From contig NZ_RWKI01000003.1 of assembly GCF_003984645.1 (NCBI RefSeq), forward strand, positions 62,001 through 126,000: DNA of 64,000 bases. The letters run 5' to 3'. Below, one piece after another: positions 10,617 through 18,934 of the stretch. The translations under genes were made by a program, and so were the position numbers. Source of the DNA: Variovorax sp. MHTC-1. GTDB taxonomy: Bacteria > Pseudomonadota > Gammaproteobacteria > Burkholderiales > Burkholderiaceae_C. The notes beneath the pieces were generated by a model. That model was given only the letters and a program-made list of their open reading frames with translations, was not told the origin of the DNA and did not search any database. Numbering within the stretch: position 1 is the first letter of the stretch; each line of letters opens with the position of its first letter.

Positions 10617-12391
10617 TGGGTCTTTTCGGCGGCCAGATTGTCTAGCAGGAGCTGGAAGGCTTCGACCGCCAACTGCATGTCGTCGTTGGTGCTCGATTCG
10701 AGCGGGTTGTGGCTGATGCCGGAGTTGATGCCACGCACGAAGAGCATGGCCTGCGGCATCACCTCGTGCAGCTTCATCGCGTCGTGGCCGGCGCCGCTGG
10801 GCATGCGGAACAAGGGCACGCCGAGCGTGTCGACCGCCTTCTCCCAGCGCTGCTGCCATTCGGGCGCGCTCGGCGCGGCGGAGGCGCGCATGCTTTCTTC
10901 CAGCGTGTAGCGCACGCCGCGGCGCTCGCAGATGGCCTCGAGCTCGGCGAGCACATCGGCCGTCAGCGCGTCGCGCTGCGGGTTGTTGGGCGCACGCATG
11001 TCCAGGCTGAACTTGCAGCGGCCCGGCACCACGTTGATCGAGCCGCTCGGCACTTCCAGCATGCCGACGGTCGCGACCGAGTCGCCGTCCTTCGCGGCGC
11101 GCTGCTCGGCGAAGAGGATCAGCTCGGCCACCGCGGCGGCGGCATCGCGGCGGCGGTCCATCGGCGTGGTGCCGGCATGGCTGGCCATGCCGATCACCTC
11201 GCCCACATAGCGCACGCCGCCGTTGATCGATGTCACGATGCCGAGCGGGATGTCGAGCTCGTTGAGCACCGGGCCCTGCTCGATGTGCACTTCGACGAAG
11301 CCGAGGTACTTCGAAGGATCGCGCTGCAGCTTGGGGATGTCTTCTTCCTTGAGGCCGGCGATCTGCCGTGCCTCGCGCATGGTGATGCCGTCGGCGTCCT
11401 TCTGGTCCAGCCACTTGGGATCGAAGTGGCCGATCAGCGCGCCCGAGCCGAGGAAGGTGGCCTTGTAGCGCTGGCCTTCCTCTTCCGCGAAGCCTACGAC
11501 TTCGAAAGCGAAGGGCAGGCGGCGGTTCTGGCGCTTGAGCTCGCGCACGCAGGCCATCGGCACGAAGATGCCGAGCCGGCCGTCGTACTTGCCGCCGTTG
11601 CGCACGGTGTCGTAGTGCGAGCCGGTGAGCAGCGTCCTGGCGCCCGGCGTGGCGGCTTCGTAGCGGCCGACCACGTTGCCGACGGCATCGATCTCCACGC
11701 TGTCGAAGCCGGCCTCGCGCATCCAGGCCGCGATCTGCTGCGCACAGGCGCGGTGCGCCTCGGTGAGGTAGGTCACCGTGAGCTGGCCCTTCTCGGCATA
11801 GCCCGGATCGGTGTGCACCGAGAGCTGTTCCTGCCAGTCCCACACCTCGTTGCCGAGCGTGGGCTGCGCACCGAACTTGTCGTCGAGCCGGATCTCGGCG
11901 ATGCGGTGGATGTTGCGCAGCGCCTCGCCGCGCTCGAAGCCCGGATGGTTGTGCAGCCGGCGCTCGAAGGTGTCGATGATCTCGCGCTTCCCGAGGCCCG
12001 TGCCGCGCGGCCCGCGCACCGCGAGGATGAAGGGGAAGCCGAACTTCGCGTTGTAGCCGGCGTTGAGCTGCTGGATCTTCGCGAACTCCTCGGGCGTGCA
12101 GTCGGTCAGGCCGGCCTTGCCCTGCTCGCGGGTGGATTCGGCGGTCAGCGTCTTGCTCACCATGGCCTTGCCCGCGAGCTCCGGGTGGGCGCGGATCAGG
12201 TCCAGCTGTTCGTCGGTCGAGGCCTTGGAGACCACCTGCACCAGTGCGTGCTTGAGATGCGCGAGCGAGCGGAAGGGGCGCGCTGCCGCTGCGCGGCCGG
12301 CGATCCACGGCGAATGCTCGTAGGTGCCGTCGAGCAGGGCGGTGAACGCGTCGGGCGTGGCGGTGTTCAGTTGTTCGAGGGTGAGTGCCAT
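10613..12391 (-). CDS. uraD: bifunctional OHCU decarboxylase / allantoate amidohydrolase fusion
   Basis: 592 residues made of two enzymes. Residues 1 to about 170 match UraD, which decarboxylates 2-oxo-4-hydroxy-4-carboxy-5-ureidoimidazoline to S-allantoin; the catalytic His is in LIRAHPELAGK (H69) and FGFPFILAVRG closes the domain. Residues from about 180 match the M20 allantoate amidohydrolase/Zn-hydrolase family, with GSHYDTVRNGGKYDGRLG, VVGFAEEEGQRY, VEVHIEQGPVL, HAGTTPMDRRRDA and PSGAGHDAM. It would thus do a step before and a step after the allantoinase gene that lies 1 bp upstream. Such fusions are known in Burkholderiales from general knowledge. The uraD symbol covers only the first domain. 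Confidence 0.92.
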   Translation of the reverse strand: MALTLEQLNTATPDAFTALLDGTYEHSPWIAGRAAAARPFRSLAHLKHALVQVVSKASTDEQLDLIRAHPELAGKAMVSKTLTAESTREQGKAGLTDCTPEEFAKIQQLNAGYNAKFGFPFILAVRGPRGTGLGKREIIDTFERRLHNHPGFERGEALRNIHRIAEIRLDDKFGAQPTLGNEVWDWQEQLSVHTDPGYAEKGQLTVTYLTEAHRACAQQIAAWMREAGFDSVEIDAVGNVVGRYEAATPGARTLLTGSHYDTVRNGGKYDGRLGIFVPMACVRELKRQNRRLPFAFEVVGFAEEEGQRYKATFLGSGALIGHFDPKWLDQKDADGITMREARQIAGLKEEDIPKLQRDPSKYLGFVEVHIEQGPVLNELDIPLGIVTSINGGVRYVGEVIGMASHAGTTPMDRRRDAAAAVAELILFAEQRAAKDGDSVATVGMLEVPSGSINVVPGRCKFSLDMRAPNNPQRDALTADVLAELEAICERRGVRYTLEESMRASAAPSAPEWQQRWEKAVDTLGVPLFRMPSGAGHDAMKLHEVMPQAMLFVRGINSGISHNPLESSTNDDMQLAVEAFQLLLDNLAAEKTQ

Positions 12392-12392
12392 G

Positions 12393-13343
12393 TCAGGCTC
12401 CGTGCGTGTCGGTGTACGGGTGTTGCGCCTTCCAGTGGCGCGCGATATCGAGCCGGCGGCAGACCCACACGCGCTCGTGCTTGGCGATGTGGTCGAGGAA
12501 GCGCTGCAGCGCGGTGATGCGGCCGGGGCGGCCGAGCAGGCGGCAGTGCATGCCGATGCTCATCATCTTCGGCGCCTCGTCGCCTTCCGCATAGAGCGCG
12601 TCGAAGCTGTCCTTCATGTACTGGAAGAAGGGGTCGGCATGCGAGTAGCCCTGCGGCAATGCGAAGCGCATGTCGTTGCAGTCCAGCGTGTAGGGCACGA
12701 TGAGCTGCGGCACCACTTCGCCGTCGGTCTTCTGCACCTTCATCCAGAAGGGCAGGTCGTCGCCGTAGTAGTCGCTGTCGTATTCGAAGCCGCCGTAGTC
12801 GGCCACCAGCCGGCGCGTGCGCGGGCTGTCGCGGCCGGTGTACCAGCCGAGCGCACGCTCGCCGGTGAGCTTCTCGATGGCGGCCATGCCCAGGCGCATG
12901 TGCTCGCGCTCGGTGGCCTCGTCGAGGTTCTGGTAGTGGATCCAGCGCCAGCCGTGGCAGGCGATCTCGTGGCCCAGTTCCTTGAAGGCGGCCGCGACTT
13001 CCGGGTAGCGCTCGAGCGCCATGCCGACGCCGAACACGGTGAGCGGCAGGCCGCGCTTCTCGAACTCGCGCAGGATGCGCCAGACGCCCGCGCGCGAGCC
13101 GTACTCGTAGATGCCCTCCATGCTGATGTGCCGGTCGGGGAAGCTCGCCGGGTTGAACATCTCGGAGAGGAATTGCTCGGAACCCGCGTCGCCGTGCAGC
13201 ACGCAGTTCTCGCCGCCCTCTTCATAGTTGAGGACGAACTGCACCGCGATCCGCGCGCGGCCGGGCCATTGCGCATGGGGCGGATTGCGGCCGTAGCCAA
13301 CCAGGTCGCGCGGGTAGGGCAGGGTCGAATCGTAGAAGTTCAT
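12393..13343 (-). CDS. puuE: PuuE-type allantoinase (polysaccharide-deacetylase fold)
   Basis: A 316-residue NodB/polysaccharide-deacetylase-like protein of the PuuE family, which hydrolyses allantoin to allantoate without relation to the amidohydrolase-type AllB. Supporting segments are the start MNFYDSTLPYPRDLVGYG, the core FVLNYEEGGENCVLHGD, HEIACHGWRWIHYQ with putative metal-site His residues, and YTGRDSPRTRRL. The start at 13343 gives this conserved N-terminus; a start 27 bp upstream is less likely. It lies 1 bp before the uraD fusion and 46 bp after the GntR gene on the same strand, so one operon is likely. Confidence 0.93.
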   Translation of the reverse strand: MNFYDSTLPYPRDLVGYGRNPPHAQWPGRARIAVQFVLNYEEGGENCVLHGDAGSEQFLSEMFNPASFPDRHISMEGIYEYGSRAGVWRILREFEKRGLPLTVFGVGMALERYPEVAAAFKELGHEIACHGWRWIHYQNLDEATEREHMRLGMAAIEKLTGERALGWYTGRDSPRTRRLVADYGGFEYDSDYYGDDLPFWMKVQKTDGEVVPQLIVPYTLDCNDMRFALPQGYSHADPFFQYMKDSFDALYAEGDEAPKMMSIGMHCRLLGRPGRITALQRFLDHIAKHERVWVCRRLDIARHWKAQHPYTDTHGA

Positions 13344-13389
13344 TTCAGGGCGGCTACACGAAGTGAGCAAGCAACGGGGGTGGGCATTT

Positions 13390-14064
13390 CTAGGCCAGTG
13401 CGAGGCTGATGTCGTGGGTGGGGACCTTGCGGTCGAAAACCAGGTTGGCCTCGACGTTCAGCAGGTGCTCGGTCATGAGGCGCACCGCGCGCTCCTCGTC
13501 CTTGGCGGCCAGGGCCTTCACGATGTCGGCGTGCTCGTCGTTCGAATGCTCGGCCGCGCTCGCGCTCTGGTACATCAGCGTGATGAGGGCGCAGCGCGAG
13601 ATCAGCTCGCCGAGGATCTGCGCCAGCACCGCGTTGCCCATGAGCTCGGCCATGCGCACGTGGAAGTCGCCGAGCAGCTCGGTGCGGCCCGAAATGTCCT
13701 CACCCGAAACCGCGGCCTTCTCCAGCGCCACGTGCTCCCTGAGCGCCTTGATCTTGGCCGGCGTCACGCTGCGCACGAACTCGCGCGTCATCTCGGCTTC
13801 GAGCATGCGGCGCACCGCGAAGACCTGCTTGGCCTCGTCGACCGCCGGCGCCGCGACGAAGGCGCCACGCGCGGGCTCGAGCCGGATGAGCTTGTTCTGC
13901 GACAGCTGGAACAGTGCCTGCCGCACCAGCGTGCGCGAAACGCCGAAGTGGTCGGCCAGCTTCTGCTCGGCCAGCTTGCTGCCGGGCTGCAGCCGGTGTT
14001 CCACAATGGCCTTGGTGAGCGCGTCGACGATGGCGCGGGTGGTGGTCGAGTCCATGTTTTTCAT
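13390..14064 (-). CDS. GntR/FadR-type (FCD) transcriptional regulator of purine genes
   Basis: 224 residues: an N-terminal winged helix (ADHFGVSRTLVRQALFQLSQ) and a C-terminal all-helical FCD ligand domain with the expected metal-site acid and His residues (GDFHVRMAEL, NDEHADIVKA). FCD regulators usually repress until they bind a small acid. The gene is first in the minus-strand allantoin operon and divergent from uraH. An AACTGTATACACTT dyad lies just upstream and a perfect version lies before puuD, which makes those genes the likely regulon. Urate, allantoin or allantoate are plausible effectors; this is inference. The start at 14064 is chosen as the ATG nearest the conserved domain; one 9 bp downstream is possible. 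Confidence 0.9.
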   Translation of the reverse strand: MKNMDSTTTRAIVDALTKAIVEHRLQPGSKLAEQKLADHFGVSRTLVRQALFQLSQNKLIRLEPARGAFVAAPAVDEAKQVFAVRRMLEAEMTREFVRSVTPAKIKALREHVALEKAAVSGEDISGRTELLGDFHVRMAELMGNAVLAQILGELISRCALITLMYQSASAAEHSNDEHADIVKALAAKDEERAVRLMTEHLLNVEANLVFDRKVPTHDISLALA

Positions 14065-14082
14065 GATAGACCCAAAGCCGAG

Positions 14083-14096
14083 AACTGTATACACTT
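14083..14096. promoter_or_regulatory. putative GntR operator, AACTGTATACACTT
   Basis: A near-perfect 14-bp dyad with one mismatch to the perfect palindrome AAGTGTATACACTT found upstream of puuD. It sits in the 74-bp gap between the divergent GntR and uraH starts, where a FadR-type repressor would control both directions. Core TGTATACA is symmetrical. Confidence 0.65.
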
Positions 14097-14138
14097 TTGT
14101 CGACCGGAATTTCCCGAATGCCTTGAAGGAGCACAACC

Positions 14139-14489
14139 ATGGGCTTGAGCACCCACGTTCTGGACACCATGCATGGCGGTCCCGCGGCCGGCATGGAGGT
14201 CGCGCTGTTCACCACCGAAGGCGAGCAGGCGACGCTCGTCAAGCGCTTCACGCTCAATGCCGACGGCCGCAGCGATGCGCCGCTCTACGACAACAGCACG
14301 CTGAAGGTCGGCACCTACCGCTTGGTGTTCGACGTGGCGGGGTACTTCAGGGCCAGGGGGGTGAAGCTGCCCGAGCCCAACTTCCTCAATCGCGTGTCGC
14401 TGGATTTCGGCGTGGCCCACACCGACCAGCACTACCATGTGCCCCTCTTGGTGAGCCCGTGGAGCTACTCCACCTACCGCGGGTCTTGA
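14139..14489 (+). CDS. uraH: 5-hydroxyisourate hydrolase
   Basis: A 116-residue transthyretin-like HIU hydrolase, which opens 5-hydroxyisourate to OHCU, the substrate of UraD. Family hallmarks are all visible: LSTHVLDTMHGGPA at the start, an inner Arg in the middle (GTYRLVFD), HYHVPLLVSPWSYSTY, and the C-terminal YRGS tetrapeptide. No signal peptide, so cytoplasmic. The start has an AAGGAG ribosome site at 14126-14131. It is divergent from the GntR gene across the putative operator. Full length for the family. Confidence 0.97.
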   Translation: MGLSTHVLDTMHGGPAAGMEVALFTTEGEQATLVKRFTLNADGRSDAPLYDNSTLKVGTYRLVFDVAGYFRARGVKLPEPNFLNRVSLDFGVAHTDQHYHVPLLVSPWSYSTYRGS

Positions 14490-14499
14490 ATGTTGCTCG

Positions 14500-14576
14500 C
14501 TCCCCAGGCTGCGCGCACCTCGTGTCGCTTCGCCAACCGCCCGTGCGCTGCGGCCCCCGCGAAAAGCCGGGCAGCC
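14500..14576 (+). repeat. intergenic repeat, copy A (degenerate)
   Basis: Begins 10 bp after the uraH stop with CCCCAGGCTGCGCGCAC and continues with TCGTGTCGCTTCGCCAAC, matching the first half of copies at 46841 and 59210. The second half (the long AAA-loop hairpin) is degraded. Same orientation relative to the upstream gene as all other copies. Confidence 0.7.
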
Positions 14577-15098
14577 TCAGTGTTGCGACTGACCCTCTGT
14601 GAGCGTATCGAGCTGGAAATGCCCACCCTTGTCCCACAGCCAGGTGTCGGTCCAGACCAGCTTGCCGATGCGGGTCGCAGCCGGGTAGGGCGAGGCTTCG
14701 AGCACGGTGCGCTCGATCTCGGCGATCACTTCGGGCGCGTGCTTGGGCGCGCGCATCCAGTGCATCGAGACCACCTTGCCGTCGGCGTCGAGGCTGACCT
14801 GCAGCGTACCGACCGCATAGAGCAGCGGCGGCAGCTTGCCGCTGTAGATGCGTGCGCCGTTGCGTGCATAGATGTGGCGTGCGGCGTCCTGGCGGTATTC
14901 GCGGGGATTGGCTGCGTTCGAGGGCCGGGGAATCGCCTTGGCCGTCTGCCCGTCGGGAACGGCGCGGCTCAACTGGCCGGGCACGGTCGAGGTGATCGGC
15001 GCCGTCGGGCCGGGCGTGCCGCAGCCGGCCAGGCCGAGTGCGGTCGTGAGGGCGGCCGCGAGGGCGCGGTGGCGCGGCGTGAAGAGCTGCAAGTTCAT
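14577..15098 (-). CDS. predicted lipoprotein with TonB C-terminal-like domain
   Basis: A 173-residue protein with a signal peptide and lipobox (ALGLAGC), so probably a membrane-anchored lipoprotein. The C-terminal half (LPPLLYAVGTLQVSLDADGKV, then a helix and WDKGGHFQLDTLT) resembles the TonB C-terminal alpha/beta fold, but there is no Pro-rich spacer or transmembrane anchor of a true TonB. The start at 15098 leaves a normal signal peptide. It lies antisense between uraH and xdhC. A role in purine use is not evident. Confidence 0.75.
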   Translation of the reverse strand: MNLQLFTPRHRALAAALTTALGLAGCGTPGPTAPITSTVPGQLSRAVPDGQTAKAIPRPSNAANPREYRQDAARHIYARNGARIYSGKLPPLLYAVGTLQVSLDADGKVVSMHWMRAPKHAPEVIAEIERTVLEASPYPAATRIGKLVWTDTWLWDKGGHFQLDTLTEGQSQH

Positions 15099-15151
15099 CC
15101 ACGGATTTATACCGTGCGCATGCGGCATCGCCGCAACCGAAGGTATCGCAC

Positions 15152-15952
15152 ATGAACGGCATGGTCGACGAACTGCTCGCACGCCTCGCGCGCGAAGAGG
15201 GCGTGCTGGTGCGCGTCGAGAAAACGCAGGGCTCGGCGCCGCGCGAGGCCGGCACCTGGATGGCGGTCTGGGCCGAGGGACTCACGGGCACCATCGGCGG
15301 CGGGCAACTGGAATTCCAGGCCACCGAAGAAGCGCGCGCCTGGCTGGCCGGCGGCCCGGCCATCGAAGGCGTGCGCCGCTACCCGCTCGGCCCGAGCCTG
15401 GGCCAATGCTGCGGCGGCGTGGTGTTCCTCTCGTACCGCCGCATCGCGGCATCGGACGCGAAGGCGCTGCAGGGCGAACTGCTGGCGCACCTGGAACCGG
15501 TGGCGCTCTTCGGCGGCGGCCACGTGGGCGCGGCGCTGGCGCGGCTGCTCTCGACCCTGCCTTTCACCGTGCGCTGGATCGACAGCCGCGACGGCGTGTT
15601 CCCCGATGCGCTGCCGGCGCAGATCGAGACCGAGCATTCGGAACCGGTGCAGGACGCGGTGGCGCAGCTCGCGCCGGGTTCGCGGGTGCTGATCATGAGC
15701 TTCAGCCATGCCGAGGACCTCGACATCGTGATCGCCTGCCTGAAGCGCCTGCGCTCGCGCAACGACCTGCCCTATATCGGGCTGATCGGCAGCAAGACCA
15801 AGTGGGCGACCTTCAGCCACCGGCTGGAGGCGCGGGGCTTCACCGCCGAGGAGCTGGCGCGCATCACCTGCCCGATCGGCGTGCCCGGTATCACGGGCAA
15901 GGAGCCCGAGGTGATCGCGGTCGCGGTGGCGGCACAGTTGCTGATGCAATGA
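15152..15952 (+). CDS. xdhC: xanthine dehydrogenase accessory protein XdhC
   Basis: A 266-residue molybdenum-cofactor chaperone that binds sulfurated Moco and delivers it to the XdhB subunit. Visible features: N-terminal RVEKTQGSAPREAGTWMAV with TIGGGQLEF, a conserved Cys pair in LGPSLGQCCGG, and a C-terminal Rossmann-like domain with LFGGGHVGAAL and YIGLIGSKTKW. Its partners xdhA and xdhB lie 37 kb away at 52.7 kb, an unusual split since xdhABC are commonly contiguous. It begins the plus-strand block xdhC, puuD, glycerate kinase. Confidence 0.95.
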   Translation: MNGMVDELLARLAREEGVLVRVEKTQGSAPREAGTWMAVWAEGLTGTIGGGQLEFQATEEARAWLAGGPAIEGVRRYPLGPSLGQCCGGVVFLSYRRIAASDAKALQGELLAHLEPVALFGGGHVGAALARLLSTLPFTVRWIDSRDGVFPDALPAQIETEHSEPVQDAVAQLAPGSRVLIMSFSHAEDLDIVIACLKRLRSRNDLPYIGLIGSKTKWATFSHRLEARGFTAEELARITCPIGVPGITGKEPEVIAVAVAAQLLMQ

Positions 15953-15956
15953 CGCC

Positions 15957-16127
15957 TCTCCCCAGGCTTGCCCACTTCGCGTGGCCGCCAAACGCGCCGC
16001 GGCACGGAGGCCTTGGCCCTTCCGGCCGTCCAAGCCTGCGCAGGCAGGCTTGGAGCCGCGGCCTTCAGCCCTCGCCGGGGGCCATACCAGCGGCCCGGCA
16101 AAGCCGGTTCCGCGGTATTCCTGGAAT
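15957..16127 (+). repeat. intergenic repeat, copy B, with extra hairpin
   Basis: Starts 5 bp after the xdhC stop with CCCCAGGCTTGCCCACTTCG. An insertion of about 85 bp holds a perfect 10-bp stem (CCAAGCCTGC, 16030-16039, with 16044-16053; loop GCAG). The conserved hairpin follows at 16084-16118: outer stem ATACC/GGTAT, middle GCGG/CCGC, inner CCGGC/GCCGG, loop AAA. The outer stem differs from copy D (ACACC/GGTGT) by a paired C-G to T-A change, which supports selection on pairing. It fills most of the 370-bp gap before puuD; the rest carries the GntR-type operator. Confidence 0.8.
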
Positions 16128-16199
16128 GGGTCCTGCTTTGGCGTAGCTCAGGGTTTTCCAGCACGCCTCGCGAAGAAAAAGCCTCGAATTCAAGCCATA

Positions 16200-16213
16200 A
16201 AGTGTATACACTT
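16200..16213. promoter_or_regulatory. putative GntR operator, perfect palindrome AAGTGTATACACTT
   Basis: A perfect 14-bp palindrome 110 bp upstream of puuD. The only similar sequence noticed in the window is the one-mismatch version between the GntR and uraH genes. It probably places puuD and the following glycerate kinase under the same regulator. Confidence 0.65.
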
Positions 16214-16322
16214 CAGTCCACAGGCCGCAGCGGAGCGAGGCCCCCACGAGGGTCTACGTTCGCGGCACTTTCTCTGCTTACAGCGCCCGCAGTGGTGAGC
16301 AGGCCAATACAAGGTTGAGCAC

Positions 16323-17531
16323 ATGGAAAGCTACTACCTCGACTGGGCCAATCTGCTGCTGCGCTGGGTCCACGTCATCACCGCCATCGCCTGGATCGGC
16401 GCGTCCTTCTACTTCGTGATGCTGGACAACAGCCTCGAGAAGCCGCAGGACCCCGAGTCGATCGACAAAGGCGTCGGCGGCGAGCAGTGGGCGGTGCACG
16501 GCGGCGGCTTCTACAACATGCAGAAGTACGCGCTGGCGCCGAAGAAGCTGCCGGACCACCTGCACTGGTCCTACTGGGAGAGCTACTCCACCTGGATCAC
16601 CGGCTTCGCGCTCTTCACCATGTCCTACCTGTGGAACGCGAGCACCTACCTGATCGACAAGTCCAAGATGGACTGGCAGCCCGGCGCCGCGATCGCGGTG
16701 GCGCTGGCCTTCTTCGTCGTCTTCTGGATGGTCTACGACGGCATCTGCCAGCTCTTCGGCCGGCGCAAGAACGGCGACACCATCGTGGGCGTGCTGGTGG
16801 CGCTCTTCATCGTCTTCGCGACCTGGCTGGCCTGCCAATGGTTCGCGGGCCGCGCGGCCTTCCTGCTGGTGGGCGCGATGATGGCCACGACCATGAGCGG
16901 CAACGTGTTCTTCTGGATCATTCCGGGCCAGCGCAAGAACGTAGCGGCGCTGCGGGCCGGACTGCCGGTCGATCCGATCCACGGCGAGCGCGGCAAGCAG
17001 CGCAGCGTGCACAACACCTACTTCACGCTGCCGGTGCTGTTCTCGATGCTGAGCAACCACTACAGCTTCACCTACACGCACAAGTACAACTGGATCGTGC
17101 TGCTCCTGATCATGCTGGGCGGCGCGGCGATCCGGCAGTTCTTCGTGGTGCGGCACCGCTTCAAGCTCGGCAACGCGGGCAATCCGCTGCCCTATGCGAT
17201 GGTCGGCGTGGTGGTGCTGGGCCTCTCCATCGTCTGGATGCGGCCCGAGCCCGCGGCCGCGCCGGTGGCGGGCGCCGCGGCGGCGCAGAAGGTGGCGTTC
17301 GGCGACGTCAAGAAGGTGCTGGAGCAGCGCTGCTACATGTGCCACGGCGCGCAGGTGCAGATGAAGAACGTGCGGCTCGACACGCCCGACCAGCTTGCCG
17401 CGCATGCGCAGGGCGTCTATCAGCAGGCGGTGGTCACGAAGATCATGCCGATGAACAACTCGACCGGCATGACGGACGCGGAACGCGCGCTGATCGCCAA
17501 GTGGTTCGAGGGCGGCGCCAAGACGAACTAG
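16323..17531 (+). CDS. puuD: membrane-bound urate hydroxylase/oxidase with cytochrome c domain
   Basis: 402 residues of the PuuD family, which oxidises urate to 5-hydroxyisourate and passes electrons to the respiratory chain rather than to O2 as cytosolic uricase does. Eight or so hydrophobic segments cover residues 10-310, with family motifs WANLLLRWVHVITAIAWIG, HGGGFYNMQK and WTYWESYSTW-like WSYWESYSTW. A C-terminal cytochrome c domain carries the haem motif CYMCH at residues 337-341 and a late Met (MPMNN) as possible axial ligand. An upstream operator and the glycerate kinase 33 bp downstream place it in the purine regulon. Confidence 0.95.
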   Translation: MESYYLDWANLLLRWVHVITAIAWIGASFYFVMLDNSLEKPQDPESIDKGVGGEQWAVHGGGFYNMQKYALAPKKLPDHLHWSYWESYSTWITGFALFTMSYLWNASTYLIDKSKMDWQPGAAIAVALAFFVVFWMVYDGICQLFGRRKNGDTIVGVLVALFIVFATWLACQWFAGRAAFLLVGAMMATTMSGNVFFWIIPGQRKNVAALRAGLPVDPIHGERGKQRSVHNTYFTLPVLFSMLSNHYSFTYTHKYNWIVLLLIMLGGAAIRQFFVVRHRFKLGNAGNPLPYAMVGVVVLGLSIVWMRPEPAAAPVAGAAAAQKVAFGDVKKVLEQRCYMCHGAQVQMKNVRLDTPDQLAAHAQGVYQQAVVTKIMPMNNSTGMTDAERALIAKWFEGGAKTN

Positions 17532-17564
17532 CGTCTGTGGACAATCGGGCCTGGAGACCAGTCA

Positions 17565-18893
17565 ATGAACCTATCGAATCCGGTACCCGACCCGCGCGCC
17601 GCGCCGCGTGAATTCCTCGAACATCTCTACCGCGTCGCGGTCGAACGCGCGCTGCCGCTCGCCAGCATGGGCCCCTACCTGCCCAAGCCGCCCAAGGGCC
17701 GCACGCTGGTGCTCGGCGCCGGCAAGGCCGGCGGCTCGATGGCGCAGGCGCTCGAGGCGCTGTGGCCGGCCGATGCCAAGCTCGAAGGCCTGGTCGTCAC
17801 GCGCTACCACCACATTCCGCCCAGGCCCGAAGGGCTGGCGAAGCGCATCGAGATCGTCGAGGCCGCGCATCCGGTGCCCGACGAGGCGGGCCTGAAGGCC
17901 GCCGAGCGCATGCTCGCGCTGACCCAGGGCCTCACGGCCGACGACCTGGTGCTGTGCCTGATCTCGGGCGGCGGCTCGGCCCTGCTCACGCTGCCGGCCG
18001 AAGGACTCACGCTGGCCGACAAGCAACGCATCAACAAGCAGCTGCTCGAATCGGGCGCCCACATCGGCGAGATGAACTGCGTGCGCAAGCACCTCTCGCG
18101 CATCAAGGGGGGCCGGCTCGCCGCGGCCTGCGCACCGGCGCAGGTGGTCACGCTCACCATCAGCGACGTGCCGGGCGACGACCCGGCCGTGATCGCGAGC
18201 GGGCCCACGGTGCCCGATGCCACGACCTGCGCCGACGCGCTGGCCATCCTCGACCGCTACCGCATCGAGGTGCCGGCGGCGGTGCGCGCGCAGCTCGAAA
18301 GCGGCGCGCTCGAAACACCCAAGCCGGATGACGCGGTGTTCAAGGGCCATGCCACGCACTTGATCGCGACGCCGCAGCAATCGCTCGAAGCCGCCGCCGC
18401 CGCGGCGCGCGCGGCCGGCATCGAGGCCCACATCCTGAGCGACGAGATGGAAGGCGAGTCGCGCGAGGTCGGCAAGGTGCAGGGTGCGCTGGCGCGTGCG
18501 GTCGCACTGCGCGGCGCGCCCTTCGCGAAGCCCTGCGTGATCCTTTCGGGCGGCGAGACGACCGTCACGATCCGGCCGCGCCAGCCGGGCCAGGCCAAGG
18601 GCCGCGGCGGCCGCGCCGGCGAGTTCTGCCTCGGGCTCGCGGGCGCGCTGGCAGGGCAGAGGAATGTGTGGGCGCTGGCGGCAGACACCGACGGCATCGA
18701 CGGCGTCGAGGACAACGCCGGCGCCTTCGTTGCGCCCGATACGCTCGCGCGCGCCGAGGCCACGGGCCGCAAGCTCGCCGACCACCTGGACCGCAACGAC
18801 GCCTACGGCTACTTCGACGCCATCGGCGATCTTTGCGTGACGGGGCCTACGCATACCAATGTGAACGACTTTCGGGCGTTGTTGGTGTTGTAG
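17565..18893 (+). CDS. glycerate 2-kinase (MOFRL/TtuD family)
   Basis: 442 residues of the GckA/TtuD family, which phosphorylates D-glycerate to 2-phosphoglycerate (some members were named hydroxypyruvate reductase). Motifs: LVLGAGKAGGSMAQALE, LCLISGGGSALLTLP, the central NCVRKHLSRIKGGRLA, and the MOFRL end with ILSGGETTVTI, GRGGRAGEFCLG and AADTDGIDG. The start at 17565 has GGAG 10 bp upstream. Placed 33 bp after puuD, it fits the end of purine use: ureidoglycolate gives glyoxylate, which via tartronate semialdehyde becomes glycerate. The glyoxylate carboligase and reductase for that route are not in the window. Confidence 0.93.
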   Translation: MNLSNPVPDPRAAPREFLEHLYRVAVERALPLASMGPYLPKPPKGRTLVLGAGKAGGSMAQALEALWPADAKLEGLVVTRYHHIPPRPEGLAKRIEIVEAAHPVPDEAGLKAAERMLALTQGLTADDLVLCLISGGGSALLTLPAEGLTLADKQRINKQLLESGAHIGEMNCVRKHLSRIKGGRLAAACAPAQVVTLTISDVPGDDPAVIASGPTVPDATTCADALAILDRYRIEVPAAVRAQLESGALETPKPDDAVFKGHATHLIATPQQSLEAAAAAARAAGIEAHILSDEMEGESREVGKVQGALARAVALRGAPFAKPCVILSGGETTVTIRPRQPGQAKGRGGRAGEFCLGLAGALAGQRNVWALAADTDGIDGVEDNAGAFVAPDTLARAEATGRKLADHLDRNDAYGYFDAIGDLCVTGPTHTNVNDFRALLVL

Positions 18894-18934
18894 GGGGCAC
18901 GTCGCGCGCGTGTCCTCGCCCGCAGGCGGCACAT

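Noticed and set aside
7686..10910. Open frame of over 1000 codons on the plus strand across the PLD and M20 genes
   Set aside because: It spans two real genes on opposite strands, has low-complexity composition and no domain; the HKD and M20 motifs are in other frames.
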